From the NCBI GenBank assembly GCA_015487975.1, contig WFOS01000014.1, positions 1 to 64,000 of the forward strand: a DNA stretch of 64,000 nucleotides. Direction: 5' to 3'. Numbering within the stretch: position 1 is the first letter of the stretch; every line of letters begins with the position of its first letter. A program made the position numbers and the translations under genes. This document shows, one piece after another, positions 14,473 to 23,656 of this stretch. Source of the stretch: Ardenticatena sp. (GTDB taxonomy: Bacteria > Chloroflexota > Anaerolineae > Ardenticatenales > Ardenticatenaceae). A model generated the notes under the pieces. The model had not been told where the DNA came from, ran no database searches, and saw only the letters and a list, made by a program, of their open reading frames with translations.

Positions 14473-17400
14473 TTATGTATGCGAGGCCAGCGCCTCGATA
14501 GCGTTCAGAATGGTTTGTAACGCATCGAGCAAGGTTGCCTGCCACCCCTCGCCCACGCGCAGGCGAATGTCGCGGCGGCCATATTCGGCCACGTCGGCCA
14601 GCACGCCAGTTTCTGCCAGGAGGCGGGTTTCCGCGGGGCCAGGCAATTCGATGATGAGCGTGTCGCCACGACGACGCACGGCCGTGATACCAGCAGCGCG
14701 CGCCAATAGGCGCACGCGCAACAAATCGAGCAAGGTAGCGGCGGGGTCAGGCAAGGGGCCAAAGCGATCGCGCAATTCGTGCTCGATGTCGTCGGCATCG
14801 TCGAGTGTGCGTGCTTGCGCAAGTCGCCGATACAGACGCAAGCGATCTACCTCCCGCGGCACATAGGTGTGTGGTAGGAAGGCTTGTGCGTCTATGTCAA
14901 TCAAGGGGCCGTGGTCGTCGGAGATGGATGGCGGCATGATGGATGCAGCCGCGGCGGGTGCGAGCCCACGGGCAGCGCGTTTTTCTTCCACGGCTTTGGC
15001 GAGCAGTTTGGTGTACATGTCGAACCCCACCGCAGCGATATGCCCCGATTGGCGCGCCCCCAAGATGTCGCCAGCGCCACGCAATTGCAAATCTTTGAGC
15101 GCAATGCGAAAACCAGCCCCCAGTTCGGTTGCTTCGCGAATGGTTTTGAGGCGTTCCAAGGCTTCGTACGTGAGCGTTCGTTCGGGGGGGTGAATAAGGT
15201 AGGCATAGCCGCGGCGAGTGCTCCGCCCCACACGCCCCCGCAACTGGTACAGCTGCGCCAAGCCAAACCGTTCGGCATGGTCGATGATGATGGTGTTCAC
15301 GTTGGGCAAGTCCAGTCCATTTTCGATGATGGCGGTGCAAACCAGGATGTCATACCCGCCTTCGGCAAATTCGAGCATCACCTGTTCGAGTTCGCGTTCG
15401 GGCATTTGCCCATGCGCCACCGCGATACGCGCTTCGGGCACCAATACCTGCACACGCTGCGCCATGGCGTAGATACTCAGCACGCGGTTGTGGACGAAAA
15501 AGACTTGCCCGCCACGGTCGAGTTCTTGGCGAATGGCGCGGCGGATGGTGTCGTCGTTCCATTCGAGCAGGCGGGTTATGACGGGCAAGCGTTCTTCGGG
15601 GGGTGTGTCGATCGTGCTGAGGTCGCGCACGCCACTGAGCGCCATGTGGAGCGTGCGCGGGATGGGGGTGGCTGTGAGGGTCAGCACGTCGATCGAGGTG
15701 CGGAGTTGCTTCAATTTTTCTTTGTGCACGACACCGAAACGCTGCTCCTCATCGATGATGAGCAAGCCCAGGTCGTGAAAGAGGACGTCGTCGCTCAACA
15801 AGCGATGTGTGCCGATGATGATGTCCACCTGCCCCGCAGCAAGGCGGTTCAAAATGTGTTGCTGCTGTTGTGGTGTGCGCAAACGGTTCAGCATTTCGAC
15901 TTCGACGGCAAACGGGTGGAGCCGCTTGCTGAATGTGCGATAGTGCTGCAACGCCAACACGGTTGTCGGCACGAGCACCGCCACCTGCTTGCCGTCTTGC
16001 ACGGCTTTGAAGGCAGCACGCAACGCGACTTCGGTTTTACCAAACCCCACGTCGCCACAGACAAGGCGGTCCATGGGGCGCGGCGATTCCATGTCGCGTT
16101 TTACGTCCTCGATTGCACGGAGCTGGTCTTCGGTTTCTTCGTAGGGGAATTGGGCTTCCATTTCGAGCTGCCAGGGCGTGTCGGGGCTGAAGGCAAAGCC
16201 TTCGGCCTGCTCGCGGGCAATGTAGAGTTCCAGCAGTTCTTCGGCGATGTCGTCCACGGCACGTTTGGCCTGCCGCCGTGCTGTCTCCCAGTCGGTGGTT
16301 CCCAGGCGATGAATGCGCGGCTCAGCGTCAGTAGGGCCGATGTAGCGTGCCACACGGTCGGCCTGGTGAACGGGGACGTACAGACGGTCGTTGTTGGCGT
16401 ATTCGATTTCCAGATATTCGCGCACCACACCCTGGATTTCGCGCGGGACAAGTCCGCGATAGATACCAATCCCATGCTCGACGTGTACCACGTAGTCGCC
16501 AGGAGCAATCTCTTCCAGCAAATTTTCGAGCGTGGTCCGCCGCCGACGGTTGCCAATACGGCGCGGTGTGGCGCGTTTCCAGCCATAGAGCTCGGCATCC
16601 GTGAGCAGGGTCAACCTGGGCGTTCCGTCGGGGGCGTTCAGCACAAACCCTTCGCCCAGCGTGCCGCGCACCAAGGTCAGGGTGTTGTCGTCGGGTGGGG
16701 TGGTCACGTCGGGCTGCTCAATGGGCGTCAGGCGGGCGTGGTGCATCGCCTCGCGCATGGTCTGCGCTTGCCGCGTGATCACCAGCTGCGTTTGCTGCCC
16801 CGCCTGGCGTTCGAGTGCCTGCACCGCTTCGTGCAAGCGTCCCCCAAAGTGGGGGGCGGCAGTGAACGCCGCTTCCAACCCATAGTCGGCGGATTCGGGA
16901 CCGTCGCCCAGCACCACAGCACGCCCACCTTCCAACTTCTCGCGCAGATCGTCCCATGTGAAGATGGCTTGCCCCACATTCGGGGGAAGTTCCTGCCGCA
17001 GGATGTACTCATCACGCGCCCGCAGCGCGTCGCGTTCGAGGTCGGCACTTGCAAGAGCGATTTCGTCCCAGTCGTCCAGCATGACGAGTGCCTGTGGCGG
17101 CAGATATTCGAGGAAGAACCCAGGCGGCGCGTAGAGGTATGGGATGAAACATTCAACACCACCGAACCGCTGCCCCGCCAGCAAACGCCCAATGGCTTCG
17201 CGCCATTCGGCCTGTGCCACGTCGTGCAGGTGCGATGTTTCCAGCGCGGTCAGCCGCCTGGCGACATCGTCGGGCACGCGGTGCAAAATGGCTTCGCTGG
17301 CGGGGGGGACCACGACGTCGGTGATGGATTCGACGCTGCGCTGTGTGATCGGGTCGAAGAGGCGCAGCGAGTCGATTTCATCCCCCCAGAGTTCGATACG

Positions 17401-18078
17401 GACAGGCCAGTCGTACTGAATGGGGTAGACATCGAGAATCCCCCCACGGTGGCTGTACTGCCCTGGTACCGTGACAGCCGTCACATGCTCGTAGCCCATG
17501 GCGTGGAGCGAAGCGAGCATGAATGCCAGCGACACGTGCTGCCCCACTTCGTAGCGACGCACATAGCGGAGAAAGTGCTCGGGCGGTACAGTGGGCTGCA
17601 CCAACGCGTGTACAGACACCACGACGACGAGTGGGGCATTGGGGGCGAGTGTCAGGCGGCTGAGTACGTCCAATCGGCGGCGAATGCGCTCGTGGCTCCA
17701 CGGGGCGCGTTCGTATGGGCGTGTGCCTGTCTCGGGAAATTCGAGCACCTGCACGTCCTCCGGCACCCAGCGGCGCACGTCTTCGGCCAGGGAAAGGGCG
17801 CGTTCGGGGCGTGCGGTGATGACGCAGAGTGGCTTTCGCACGGTGGCGGTGGCGGCAATCAGGGCGGCGCGCGCAGGCCGCACCACGTTGAGCGCGGCGG
17901 GGATGGCTTCGGCCAGGGGCAGGCCACGCGCGGCATCTTCCAGCCATGCCGTCACGCCAGGGTGGCATTGCAACACGGACAACAGCCCCGACACGTTGGT
18001 TGCGCGGGGAGACTGAGATGGCATCCGTTCGGCTGATGTCGGTATTTCAGGCATGGGTCGCTGGTTTCTGTTTGCCAT
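14473..18078 (-). CDS. mfd: Transcription-repair coupling factor Mfd
   Basis: A ~1201-residue translocase that removes RNA polymerase stalled at DNA lesions and recruits UvrA. The UvrB-like N-terminal region includes FPETGTRPYER. The RNA-polymerase-interacting CarD-like domain has GDYVVHVEHGIGIYRG. The RecG-like motor has Walker A CGDVGFGKTEVALR, DEEQ box IIDEEQRFGV, LTATPIPRTL and QLRGRVGRS. A TRCF C-terminal domain follows. The start is uncertain: ATG 18078 is chosen because a TATACT lies about 25 nt upstream; ATG 18054 is possible, and 18246 would overlap nth. Length and domain order are normal. Confidence 0.93.
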   Translation of the reverse strand: MANRNQRPMPEIPTSAERMPSQSPRATNVSGLLSVLQCHPGVTAWLEDAARGLPLAEAIPAALNVVRPARAALIAATATVRKPLCVITARPERALSLAEDVRRWVPEDVQVLEFPETGTRPYERAPWSHERIRRRLDVLSRLTLAPNAPLVVVVSVHALVQPTVPPEHFLRYVRRYEVGQHVSLAFMLASLHAMGYEHVTAVTVPGQYSHRGGILDVYPIQYDWPVRIELWGDEIDSLRLFDPITQRSVESITDVVVPPASEAILHRVPDDVARRLTALETSHLHDVAQAEWREAIGRLLAGQRFGGVECFIPYLYAPPGFFLEYLPPQALVMLDDWDEIALASADLERDALRARDEYILRQELPPNVGQAIFTWDDLREKLEGGRAVVLGDGPESADYGLEAAFTAAPHFGGRLHEAVQALERQAGQQTQLVITRQAQTMREAMHHARLTPIEQPDVTTPPDDNTLTLVRGTLGEGFVLNAPDGTPRLTLLTDAELYGWKRATPRRIGNRRRRTTLENLLEEIAPGDYVVHVEHGIGIYRGLVPREIQGVVREYLEIEYANNDRLYVPVHQADRVARYIGPTDAEPRIHRLGTTDWETARRQAKRAVDDIAEELLELYIAREQAEGFAFSPDTPWQLEMEAQFPYEETEDQLRAIEDVKRDMESPRPMDRLVCGDVGFGKTEVALRAAFKAVQDGKQVAVLVPTTVLALQHYRTFSKRLHPFAVEVEMLNRLRTPQQQQHILNRLAAGQVDIIIGTHRLLSDDVLFHDLGLLIIDEEQRFGVVHKEKLKQLRTSIDVLTLTATPIPRTLHMALSGVRDLSTIDTPPEERLPVITRLLEWNDDTIRRAIRQELDRGGQVFFVHNRVLSIYAMAQRVQVLVPEARIAVAHGQMPERELEQVMLEFAEGGYDILVCTAIIENGLDLPNVNTIIIDHAERFGLAQLYQLRGRVGRSTRRGYAYLIHPPERTLTYEALERLKTIREATELGAGFRIALKDLQLRGAGDILGARQSGHIAAVGFDMYTKLLAKAVEEKRAARGLAPAAAASIMPPSISDDHGPLIDIDAQAFLPHTYVPREVDRLRLYRRLAQARTLDDADDIEHELRDRFGPLPDPAATLLDLLRVRLLARAAGITAVRRRGDTLIIELPGPAETRLLAETGVLADVAEYGRRDIRLRVGEGWQATLLDALQTILNAIEALASHT

Positions 18079-18125
18079 ACGTGTGTGGCTGGAAGTATAG
18101 CACACCCTGGCTGGCACACTGGAAC

Positions 18126-18779
18126 TCAGAGCGGCGGTTCGGCCGATGGGCACAGGTCGTTGAGCACGCACTCGGCGCATCGTGGACGGCGGGCGTCGCA
18201 GACACGGCGGCCATGAAAGATGAGCAGGTGCGAGATGTCGATCCACGCTTCGCGCGGCACCAGTGCCATCAAATCGCGTTCGATTTTGTCGGGTGTGGTA
18301 GCCTTGGTCAACCCCAAGCGTTGCGCCAGCCGCTTGACGTGCGTATCCACCACCACCCCTTCGGCCTTGCCGAACGCCACCCCCAGCACTACATTGGCCG
18401 TTTTGCGAGCCACGCCCGGGAGCGAGAGCAATGCTTCCATTGTCGAAGGGACTTCGCCGCCAAAGTCATGCACGATTTTCTGCGCCGTCTCGTGGATGTA
18501 GCGCGCTTTCTGGCGATAGAAGCCCAGCGGCTTGATGATCCGCTCGATGTCGGCACGGTTGGCCGCTGCCAGCGCCTCGGGCGTGGGGTAGCGGGCAAAG
18601 AGTTCAGGCGTCACGCGGTTGACACGCTCATCGGTGGTTTGTGCCGACAAAATCGTCGCCACCAACAACTGCCACGGGTTTTCGTGGTGCAGGGCACAGG
18701 TGGCATCGGGGTGTGCCTCACGCAACCGCGCAATGATGGCGTGAATGCGTGCTTCGGGTGGTGCATGACGGTCGCTCAT
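18126..18779 (-). CDS. nth: Endonuclease III (DNA glycosylase/AP lyase)
   Basis: A 217-residue base-excision repair enzyme that removes oxidised pyrimidines. The helix-hairpin-helix LPGVARKTANVVLG carries the catalytic Lys, VDTHVKRLAQRLG carries the catalytic Asp, and the C-terminal [4Fe-4S] ligands fit C-x6-C-x2-C-x5-C (CDARRPRCAECVLNDLC). ATG 18779 overlaps the stop of the upstream sucrase/ferredoxin-like gene by four bases, so the two are coupled. mfd follows 47 nt downstream, giving a repair pair. Confidence 0.95.
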   Translation of the reverse strand: MSDRHAPPEARIHAIIARLREAHPDATCALHHENPWQLLVATILSAQTTDERVNRVTPELFARYPTPEALAAANRADIERIIKPLGFYRQKARYIHETAQKIVHDFGGEVPSTMEALLSLPGVARKTANVVLGVAFGKAEGVVVDTHVKRLAQRLGLTKATTPDKIERDLMALVPREAWIDISHLLIFHGRRVCDARRPRCAECVLNDLCPSAEPPL

Positions 18780-19474
18780 GCGTCTCCCCCGCAACAGGTG
18801 AACCAGAACGCCCGCTGTTCGTCCTGCTCCATGCCGATGCGCCCCCGCCACAATGCTGGCACAATCCGCCCGCCGATGAGATGTTCCTGCACAATGCGCT
18901 CCACGTCGGCCAGCGTCACCAGGCCGTACCAGTCGCCCGATGGGTAGATGATGAGATTGCCTGCAAATTTATGTCCACCAAGATGACTGGACGCCACCAC
19001 ACGGTAGCGGTCACTCAACCCTTCGCGATCGAGCACCTGCCAGAACCGTTCCACCAGCGGCGGCCCGGCACGCCCACAGCGTTCGTCCCGCTCGGCATGG
19101 ACACACACGAGCAGATAGCCCACTTCGACGGGGCGGTGCGCCAGGCGTGGGGATGGGCGACCACCGAGCACGTGGTCTTCGATGAGTGTGGGGATGTCGG
19201 CTTCACGCAAGCCAATGTAGCGCACGGCGTCGGGGAAGATGAGCACGTCGACGCCTTCGCCTTCGCTAGGTTCATCCGATGCGGTGACGCGCATTTTCTG
19301 CCCCAACTGCGATTCCAGCGGCTTGGTGGCGTCGGCCAGGGCTTGCAGAAAGCCACCCCCCTGTTCCACTTTGGGCGCCCATCTGCGCCCGCCCGTGCAT
19401 ACAACGAAATGGCGGTCGTAGCGCTTGACAGAGCCAATATGTTCTGGTATCGGTTGTGTCGTCGGCGAAGACAT
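18776..19474 (-). CDS. Sucrase/ferredoxin-like family protein
   Basis: A 232-residue protein of the Suc_Fer-like (thioredoxin-fold ferredoxin) family. Family features visible are VVCTGG near the N-terminus, LLVCVHAERDERCGRAGPPL, SSHLGGHKFAGNLIIYPSGDWYG and a C-terminal FTCCGGD. The cysteines are the presumed iron-sulfur ligands and the SHxGGHKFA stretch is the family hallmark. The exact role in bacteria is not established. The ATG follows AAGGAGGGGCT; the longer upstream frame would run into the divergent gene. Confidence 0.82.
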   Translation of the reverse strand: MSSPTTQPIPEHIGSVKRYDRHFVVCTGGRRWAPKVEQGGGFLQALADATKPLESQLGQKMRVTASDEPSEGEGVDVLIFPDAVRYIGLREADIPTLIEDHVLGGRPSPRLAHRPVEVGYLLVCVHAERDERCGRAGPPLVERFWQVLDREGLSDRYRVVASSHLGGHKFAGNLIIYPSGDWYGLVTLADVERIVQEHLIGGRIVPALWRGRIGMEQDEQRAFWFTCCGGDA

Positions 19475-19515
19475 AGCCCCTCCTTGTGTTTCTCTCTCAC
19501 CGCCGAGAGTCTCTT

Positions 19516-19527
19516 TGCAACGTTGCA
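19516..19527. promoter_or_regulatory. 12-bp palindrome between divergent genes
   Basis: TGCAACGTTGCA is a perfect palindrome in the short gap between the minus-strand sucrase/ferredoxin-like gene and the plus-strand dehydrogenase. It could be a small operator. No good promoter hexamers were found beside it. Confidence 0.3.
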
Positions 19528-19565
19528 TTCTACCATAGAGAAACCAATCGACAGAAAGGCAAGCC

Positions 19566-20564
19566 ATGACCACCCGAACGCTCGTGCTCATTCCAGGCGA
19601 TGGTATTGGGCAAGAAGTCGTCCCCGAGGCAGCGCGTGTGTTGCAAGCCGTGCTGCCTACGTTGCACGTCATCGAAGCCGAAGCAGGTTGGGCAACCTTC
19701 CAACGCGATGGGGTCTCGGTGCCTGCCACCACGCTAGAAAGGATTCGGCAAGCAGGGGCAGCGCTGTTTGGTGCAGTGCAGTCCCCTGCGCGGAAGGTCG
19801 CCGGCTACCGCAGCGCCATTCTCACGATGCGGCAAGCGCTCGACTTGTACGCCAACGTGCGCCCGGTGCGTTCGCTGCCTTTGCCAGGGGCTCGCCCCAA
19901 CGTCGATCTGGTGATTGTGCGCGAAAACACGGAAGGGTTGTACGTGGGTGAAGAAACGGGTGATGGGGAAACTGCCATAGCGCAGCGACGCATCACACAT
20001 CACGCCAGTGCTCGCATTGGGCGTGTGGCGGCACGGCTCGCCCGCCATCGCCTGACCATTGTCCACAAGGCGAACATTCTGCCGCTGAGCGATGGGCTTT
20101 TTCGCGATACGGTGCGTACCGTCGTCAGCGAGGTGCGCCCCGACCTGGATGTGGACGAGCTGCTGGTCGATGTAGCCGCCTACCATCTGGCACGTGCGCC
20201 TGAGCAGTTCGACACGCTTGTTGCGCCGAACCTCTACGGCGACATTTTGAGCGACCTGGCAGCGGTCTGGTGTGGGGGGCTGGGGCTGGCGCCATCCATC
20301 AACCTGGGGGATAGCATTGCCGTCGCAGAACCCGTGCATGGGAGTGCGCCCGATATTGCAGGCAAAGGGATTGCCAACCCCATCGCCGCCATTCTGAGCG
20401 GGGCGCTGTTGTGCCGTTACGTTTGGGGGGAAGCAGCAGCTGCCGATGCGATCGAACAGGCGGTGGCACGTGCCCTGCAAGAGGGCGCAGCCACACGCGA
20501 CCTGGGGGGCACGCTCACCACACGCGAGATGACCAACGCGGTGCTGGCAGCATTGGAGGGCTAA
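19566..20564 (+). CDS. Homoisocitrate/isocitrate dehydrogenase family enzyme
   Basis: A 332-residue NAD(P)-dependent beta-decarboxylating dehydrogenase. The beginning (LIPGDGIGQEVVPEAARVL) and EAEAGWATFQRDGVSVP, the stretch LDLYANVRPVRSLP and VRENTEGLYVGEE closely resemble my memory of Thermus homoisocitrate dehydrogenase (alpha-aminoadipate lysine route). Metal- and substrate-site motifs HKANILPLSDGLF, NLYGDILSDLAA and PVHGSAPDIAGKGIANP are intact. Isocitrate or isopropylmalate activity cannot be excluded by eye; related enzymes are bifunctional. It stands alone on the plus strand, divergent from the minus-strand repair genes. Confidence 0.85.
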   Translation: MTTRTLVLIPGDGIGQEVVPEAARVLQAVLPTLHVIEAEAGWATFQRDGVSVPATTLERIRQAGAALFGAVQSPARKVAGYRSAILTMRQALDLYANVRPVRSLPLPGARPNVDLVIVRENTEGLYVGEETGDGETAIAQRRITHHASARIGRVAARLARHRLTIVHKANILPLSDGLFRDTVRTVVSEVRPDLDVDELLVDVAAYHLARAPEQFDTLVAPNLYGDILSDLAAVWCGGLGLAPSINLGDSIAVAEPVHGSAPDIAGKGIANPIAAILSGALLCRYVWGEAAAADAIEQAVARALQEGAATRDLGGTLTTREMTNAVLAALEG

Positions 20565-20594
20565 GGGAATGCGACGTCGTTGGGGCCACGCCAC

Positions 20595-20614
20595 CTACAC
20601 GAATGTGTAGTTTT
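20595..20614 (+). terminator. Weak hairpin after the dehydrogenase
   Basis: CTACAC (20595-20600), loop GAAT and GTGTAG (20605-20610) followed by four T. It is short for an intrinsic terminator but lies 30 nt after the stop. The remaining ~150 nt before the liv promoter hold nothing else I recognise. Confidence 0.4.
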
Positions 20615-20773
20615 GGCTGCGTCTTCTGTCCCTCAGCAGCGACGAAACATGTTTTACCATATGCGGTGGTCTTTTCGCCTTCTGGAAAAGCCATTGCCCC
20701 ACAACACAACGTTTCGTTGCACATTTCCCGACTTTCACAAAATATTCGAACCCCTTGATTCTCTATGAAGCGC

Positions 20774-20803
20774 TTGACGAGACGCCTGCGCTTCCTCTAT
20801 AAT
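20774..20803 (+). promoter_or_regulatory. Sigma-70 promoter of the liv operon
   Basis: TTGACG (20774-20779), 18 nt, TATAAT (20798-20803). Transcription would start near 20810, which rules out the ATG at 20765 as the livG start and supports GTG 20858. Confidence 0.75.
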
Positions 20804-20857
20804 CGCAGCGACTTCCCCCAACATCGTCCGACAAGTGCAATGCCAATGGAGGCACGC

Positions 20858-21670
20858 GTGTCCAATCGGCAACCACGTGTACGACTCAAAGCCGAGCATC
20901 TGGGGCTTCACTTTGGTGGCGTAGCTGCCCTGACTGATGTCAGCCTGGAAGTGCGCGAAGGTGAAATCCTCGCCATCATCGGTCCCAACGGTGCAGGCAA
21001 AACCAGTTTGCTCAACTGCATCAGCGGGCTGTACCGTCCTCAACAAGGCCACCTCGTTTTCTACGACCGCCAGGGCAATGAGCACAACCTGCTCAAAAAG
21101 AAACCTGCCGAGATTGCCCGCCTGGGTATTGCCCGTTCATTCCAGAACATCGAGCTCTTCCGTCATATGACCGTGCTCGACAACCTCATGTTGGGGCGGC
21201 ACGTTCACATGAAAGGCAACATCCTCACCTGCGGGCTCTACTGGTGGCGGCAGCAAAAAGAAGAAATCGAACATCGCCGCCGTGTGGAAGACGTGATTGA
21301 CTTCCTCGAAATCGAAAATATTCGCCGCAAACCAGTGGGAACGCTCGCATACGGCTTGCAAAAGCGCGTGGAACTGGGGCGGGCACTTGCTCTAGACCCC
21401 GACATCCTGCTGCTGGACGAACCCATGGCGGGCATGAACGTCGAAGAAAAAGAAGACATGGCGCGTTTCATCCTCGACATCAACCAGGAACGCGACGTCA
21501 CGATCGTGCTCATCGAACATGATATGGGCGTCGTGATGGACCTGTCCGACCGTGTGGTTGTGCTCGATTTTGGGCGCGTCATCGCCACAGGGACACCCGA
21601 TGACGTCCGCCAAAACCCGCTGGTCATCCAGGCCTACCTGGGTAACGAAGCCCTGATGGAACAGTTGTAA
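20858..21670 (+). CDS. livG: Branched-chain-type ABC transporter ATPase LivG
   Basis: A 270-residue ATP-binding subunit. Walker A GPNGAGKTSLLN, a LivG-like extended Q-loop region with RSFQNIELFRHMTVLDNLMLG, signature LAYGLQKRVELGRALALDPD, Walker B ILLLDEPMAGMN and switch His IEHDMG. The signature is YGLQK in place of LSGGQ, as is common in LivG. GTG 20858 follows GGAGG and lies downstream of a clear promoter. First gene of an operon running to 30213. Confidence 0.9.
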   Translation: MSNRQPRVRLKAEHLGLHFGGVAALTDVSLEVREGEILAIIGPNGAGKTSLLNCISGLYRPQQGHLVFYDRQGNEHNLLKKKPAEIARLGIARSFQNIELFRHMTVLDNLMLGRHVHMKGNILTCGLYWWRQQKEEIEHRRRVEDVIDFLEIENIRRKPVGTLAYGLQKRVELGRALALDPDILLLDEPMAGMNVEEKEDMARFILDINQERDVTIVLIEHDMGVVMDLSDRVVVLDFGRVIATGTPDDVRQNPLVIQAYLGNEALMEQL

Positions 21671-21714
21671 GTCGCGTTCGTTCGTCAACCACAACCAGTC
21701 AGTTGAGGACGCAG

Positions 21715-23634
21715 ATGACCGACACACTTCCCAAACTCCTCCTGCACAATGCCAGACAGTTTGGCGACAAGGTTGCCCTGCGCGAAAAAGAATTTGGCAT
21801 CTGGCAGACGACCACTTGGCGCGAGCTACTGGAACGGGTGCGCAATTTCTCGCTGGGATTGATCAGCCTAGGGCTACGCCCCGACGACAAAATAGCCATC
21901 ATCGGCGACAACCGCCCCGAGTGGATTATCGCCGAACTGGCGGCGCAAAGCGCGGGCGCCATTTCCATGGGGGTCTATCAAACATCCATCGCCAGCGAAG
22001 TGCAATACCTGGTCGATTTCAGCGACGCCACATTCGTGATTGCCGAAGACCAGGAACAGGTTGACAAGGTGCTGGAAGTATGGGACCAGCTCCCCAAAGT
22101 AAAGTACGTGATTTACTACGACCCTCGAGGGATGCGCCACTACACCCACCCCTTCCTGCTCGACTTCCGCGAGGTGGAAGAAAAAGGCATCGCCTATGGG
22201 CGGGAACATCCAGGCATGTTCGAGCGCAATGTCGAAAAAACACGCCCCAACGACATCGCCATCTTCTCGACAACGTCGGGTACCACAGGCAAACCCAAAC
22301 TCGCCATGCTCACACACAACAACCTGATTACGATGGGACGCAACCTCAATCAGGTTGACCCGCTCACACCCGACGACGAATACCTTTCGTTCCTGCCGCT
22401 GGCATGGATTGGCGAACAGATGATGACCGTTGCCATAGGGTTCACTGTCGGGCTGACCATCAACTTCCCCGAGGAACCTGAAACCGTGCGCGAAAATCTG
22501 CGCGAGATAGGGCCACAGGTCATGTTCTCGCCACCGCGTATTTGGGAAAGCATCGTCTCGGAAGTGCAGGTGAAAATCGAAGACACCACGTGGCTCAAAC
22601 GCGCTTTCTACGAATGGGCGATGCGAATTGGCTATCGCATGGCGGATGCGATTTTCGAGAAGCGTGAACCATCGGCCGCCCTGCGCTGGCAATATCGCCT
22701 GGCCGATTGGACGGTCTTCATGCCCATCAAGGACAAATTCGGCCTGCGGCGGCTCAAACGCGCCTACACAGGTGGGGCAGCCCTGGGGCCCGATGTGTTC
22801 CGTTTTTTCCACGCCATGGGTGTCAACTTGAAGCAAATTTATGGGCAAACCGAAATCACGGGGATTGCCATCCTGCACCGCGACGGCGACATCAAATTTC
22901 AGACCGTGGGGTTGCCACTGCCTGAAACCGACGTGCGCATCGACCCCGACACAGGCGAAATCCTCATGCGGAGCCCCGCCGTCTTCGAAGGGTACTACAA
23001 AAACCCCGAAGCGACCGAAAAGACGCTGGCTGGCGGCTGGCTACATTCTGGCGATGCGGGCTACCTCGATGAAGATGGTCACCTCATCGTGATCGACCGC
23101 GCCAAAGACGTAATGACGCTTGCCGATGGCACCAAATTCAGCCCGCAATTCATCGAAAACAAACTCAAATTCAGCCCCTACGTCAAAGAAGCTGTCGTTT
23201 TTGGGGGTGGCGACTATCCCTACGTCACGGCATTCATCAACATCGACTACGAAAACGTCGGGACATGGGCGGAACGTCGCCAGCTGGCCTACACCACCTA
23301 CACCGACCTGGCGCAAAAAACCGACGTCTATGCGCTCATTCGCCAGCATGTGGAACGCACGAACAAAGACCTGCCACCAGCAGCACGTATTCGCCGTTTT
23401 CTGTTGCTGCATAAAGAACTGGACGCCGACGATGAAGAATTGACGCGCACGCGCAAAGTGCGGCGCAACGTCATTGCCGAACGCTACGCCCCGCTGATCG
23501 AGGCGCTCTACTCGGGGCAACCCGATGTCGCTGTGGATACGACCATCACCTATCAAGACGGGACAACAGCACGCATTCAAACGCGCTTGCGTATCGAAGA
23601 CGTATCGGACGAACACGCACCTGCGGTTGCCTGA
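21715..23634 (+). CDS. Long-chain acyl-CoA synthetase (AMP-forming)
   Basis: A 639-residue ANL-superfamily ligase that adenylates a carboxylic acid and transfers it to CoA. Motifs: FSTTSGTTGKPKLAMLTHNN (P-loop), YGQTEITG (A5), SGDAGYLDEDGHL and IDRAKDVM (A8 region). It resembles the FadD15/long-chain group that contains an inserted AMP-binding region. The ATG follows GAGGA. It sits inside an ABC importer operon between livG and livH, which suggests it activates the imported acid. Chain length cannot be judged. Confidence 0.88.
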   Translation: MTDTLPKLLLHNARQFGDKVALREKEFGIWQTTTWRELLERVRNFSLGLISLGLRPDDKIAIIGDNRPEWIIAELAAQSAGAISMGVYQTSIASEVQYLVDFSDATFVIAEDQEQVDKVLEVWDQLPKVKYVIYYDPRGMRHYTHPFLLDFREVEEKGIAYGREHPGMFERNVEKTRPNDIAIFSTTSGTTGKPKLAMLTHNNLITMGRNLNQVDPLTPDDEYLSFLPLAWIGEQMMTVAIGFTVGLTINFPEEPETVRENLREIGPQVMFSPPRIWESIVSEVQVKIEDTTWLKRAFYEWAMRIGYRMADAIFEKREPSAALRWQYRLADWTVFMPIKDKFGLRRLKRAYTGGAALGPDVFRFFHAMGVNLKQIYGQTEITGIAILHRDGDIKFQTVGLPLPETDVRIDPDTGEILMRSPAVFEGYYKNPEATEKTLAGGWLHSGDAGYLDEDGHLIVIDRAKDVMTLADGTKFSPQFIENKLKFSPYVKEAVVFGGGDYPYVTAFINIDYENVGTWAERRQLAYTTYTDLAQKTDVYALIRQHVERTNKDLPPAARIRRFLLLHKELDADDEELTRTRKVRRNVIAERYAPLIEALYSGQPDVAVDTTITYQDGTTARIQTRLRIEDVSDEHAPAVA

Positions 23635-23656
23635 GACCAGAAAGGCGAGGGGGGAT

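Noticed and set aside
14884-18036. A 1050-codon open frame on the plus strand
   Set aside because: It is antisense to mfd, whose motifs are complete; the plus-strand translation shows no domain and has His/Gln-rich composition typical of a shadow frame.
20765-20857. ATG at 20765 as the start of livG
   Set aside because: A consensus promoter lies inside that extension, and GTG 20858 has a good ribosome site.
21874-22878. A 334-codon open frame on the minus strand
   Set aside because: Antisense shadow of the acyl-CoA synthetase, without ribosome site or family motifs.
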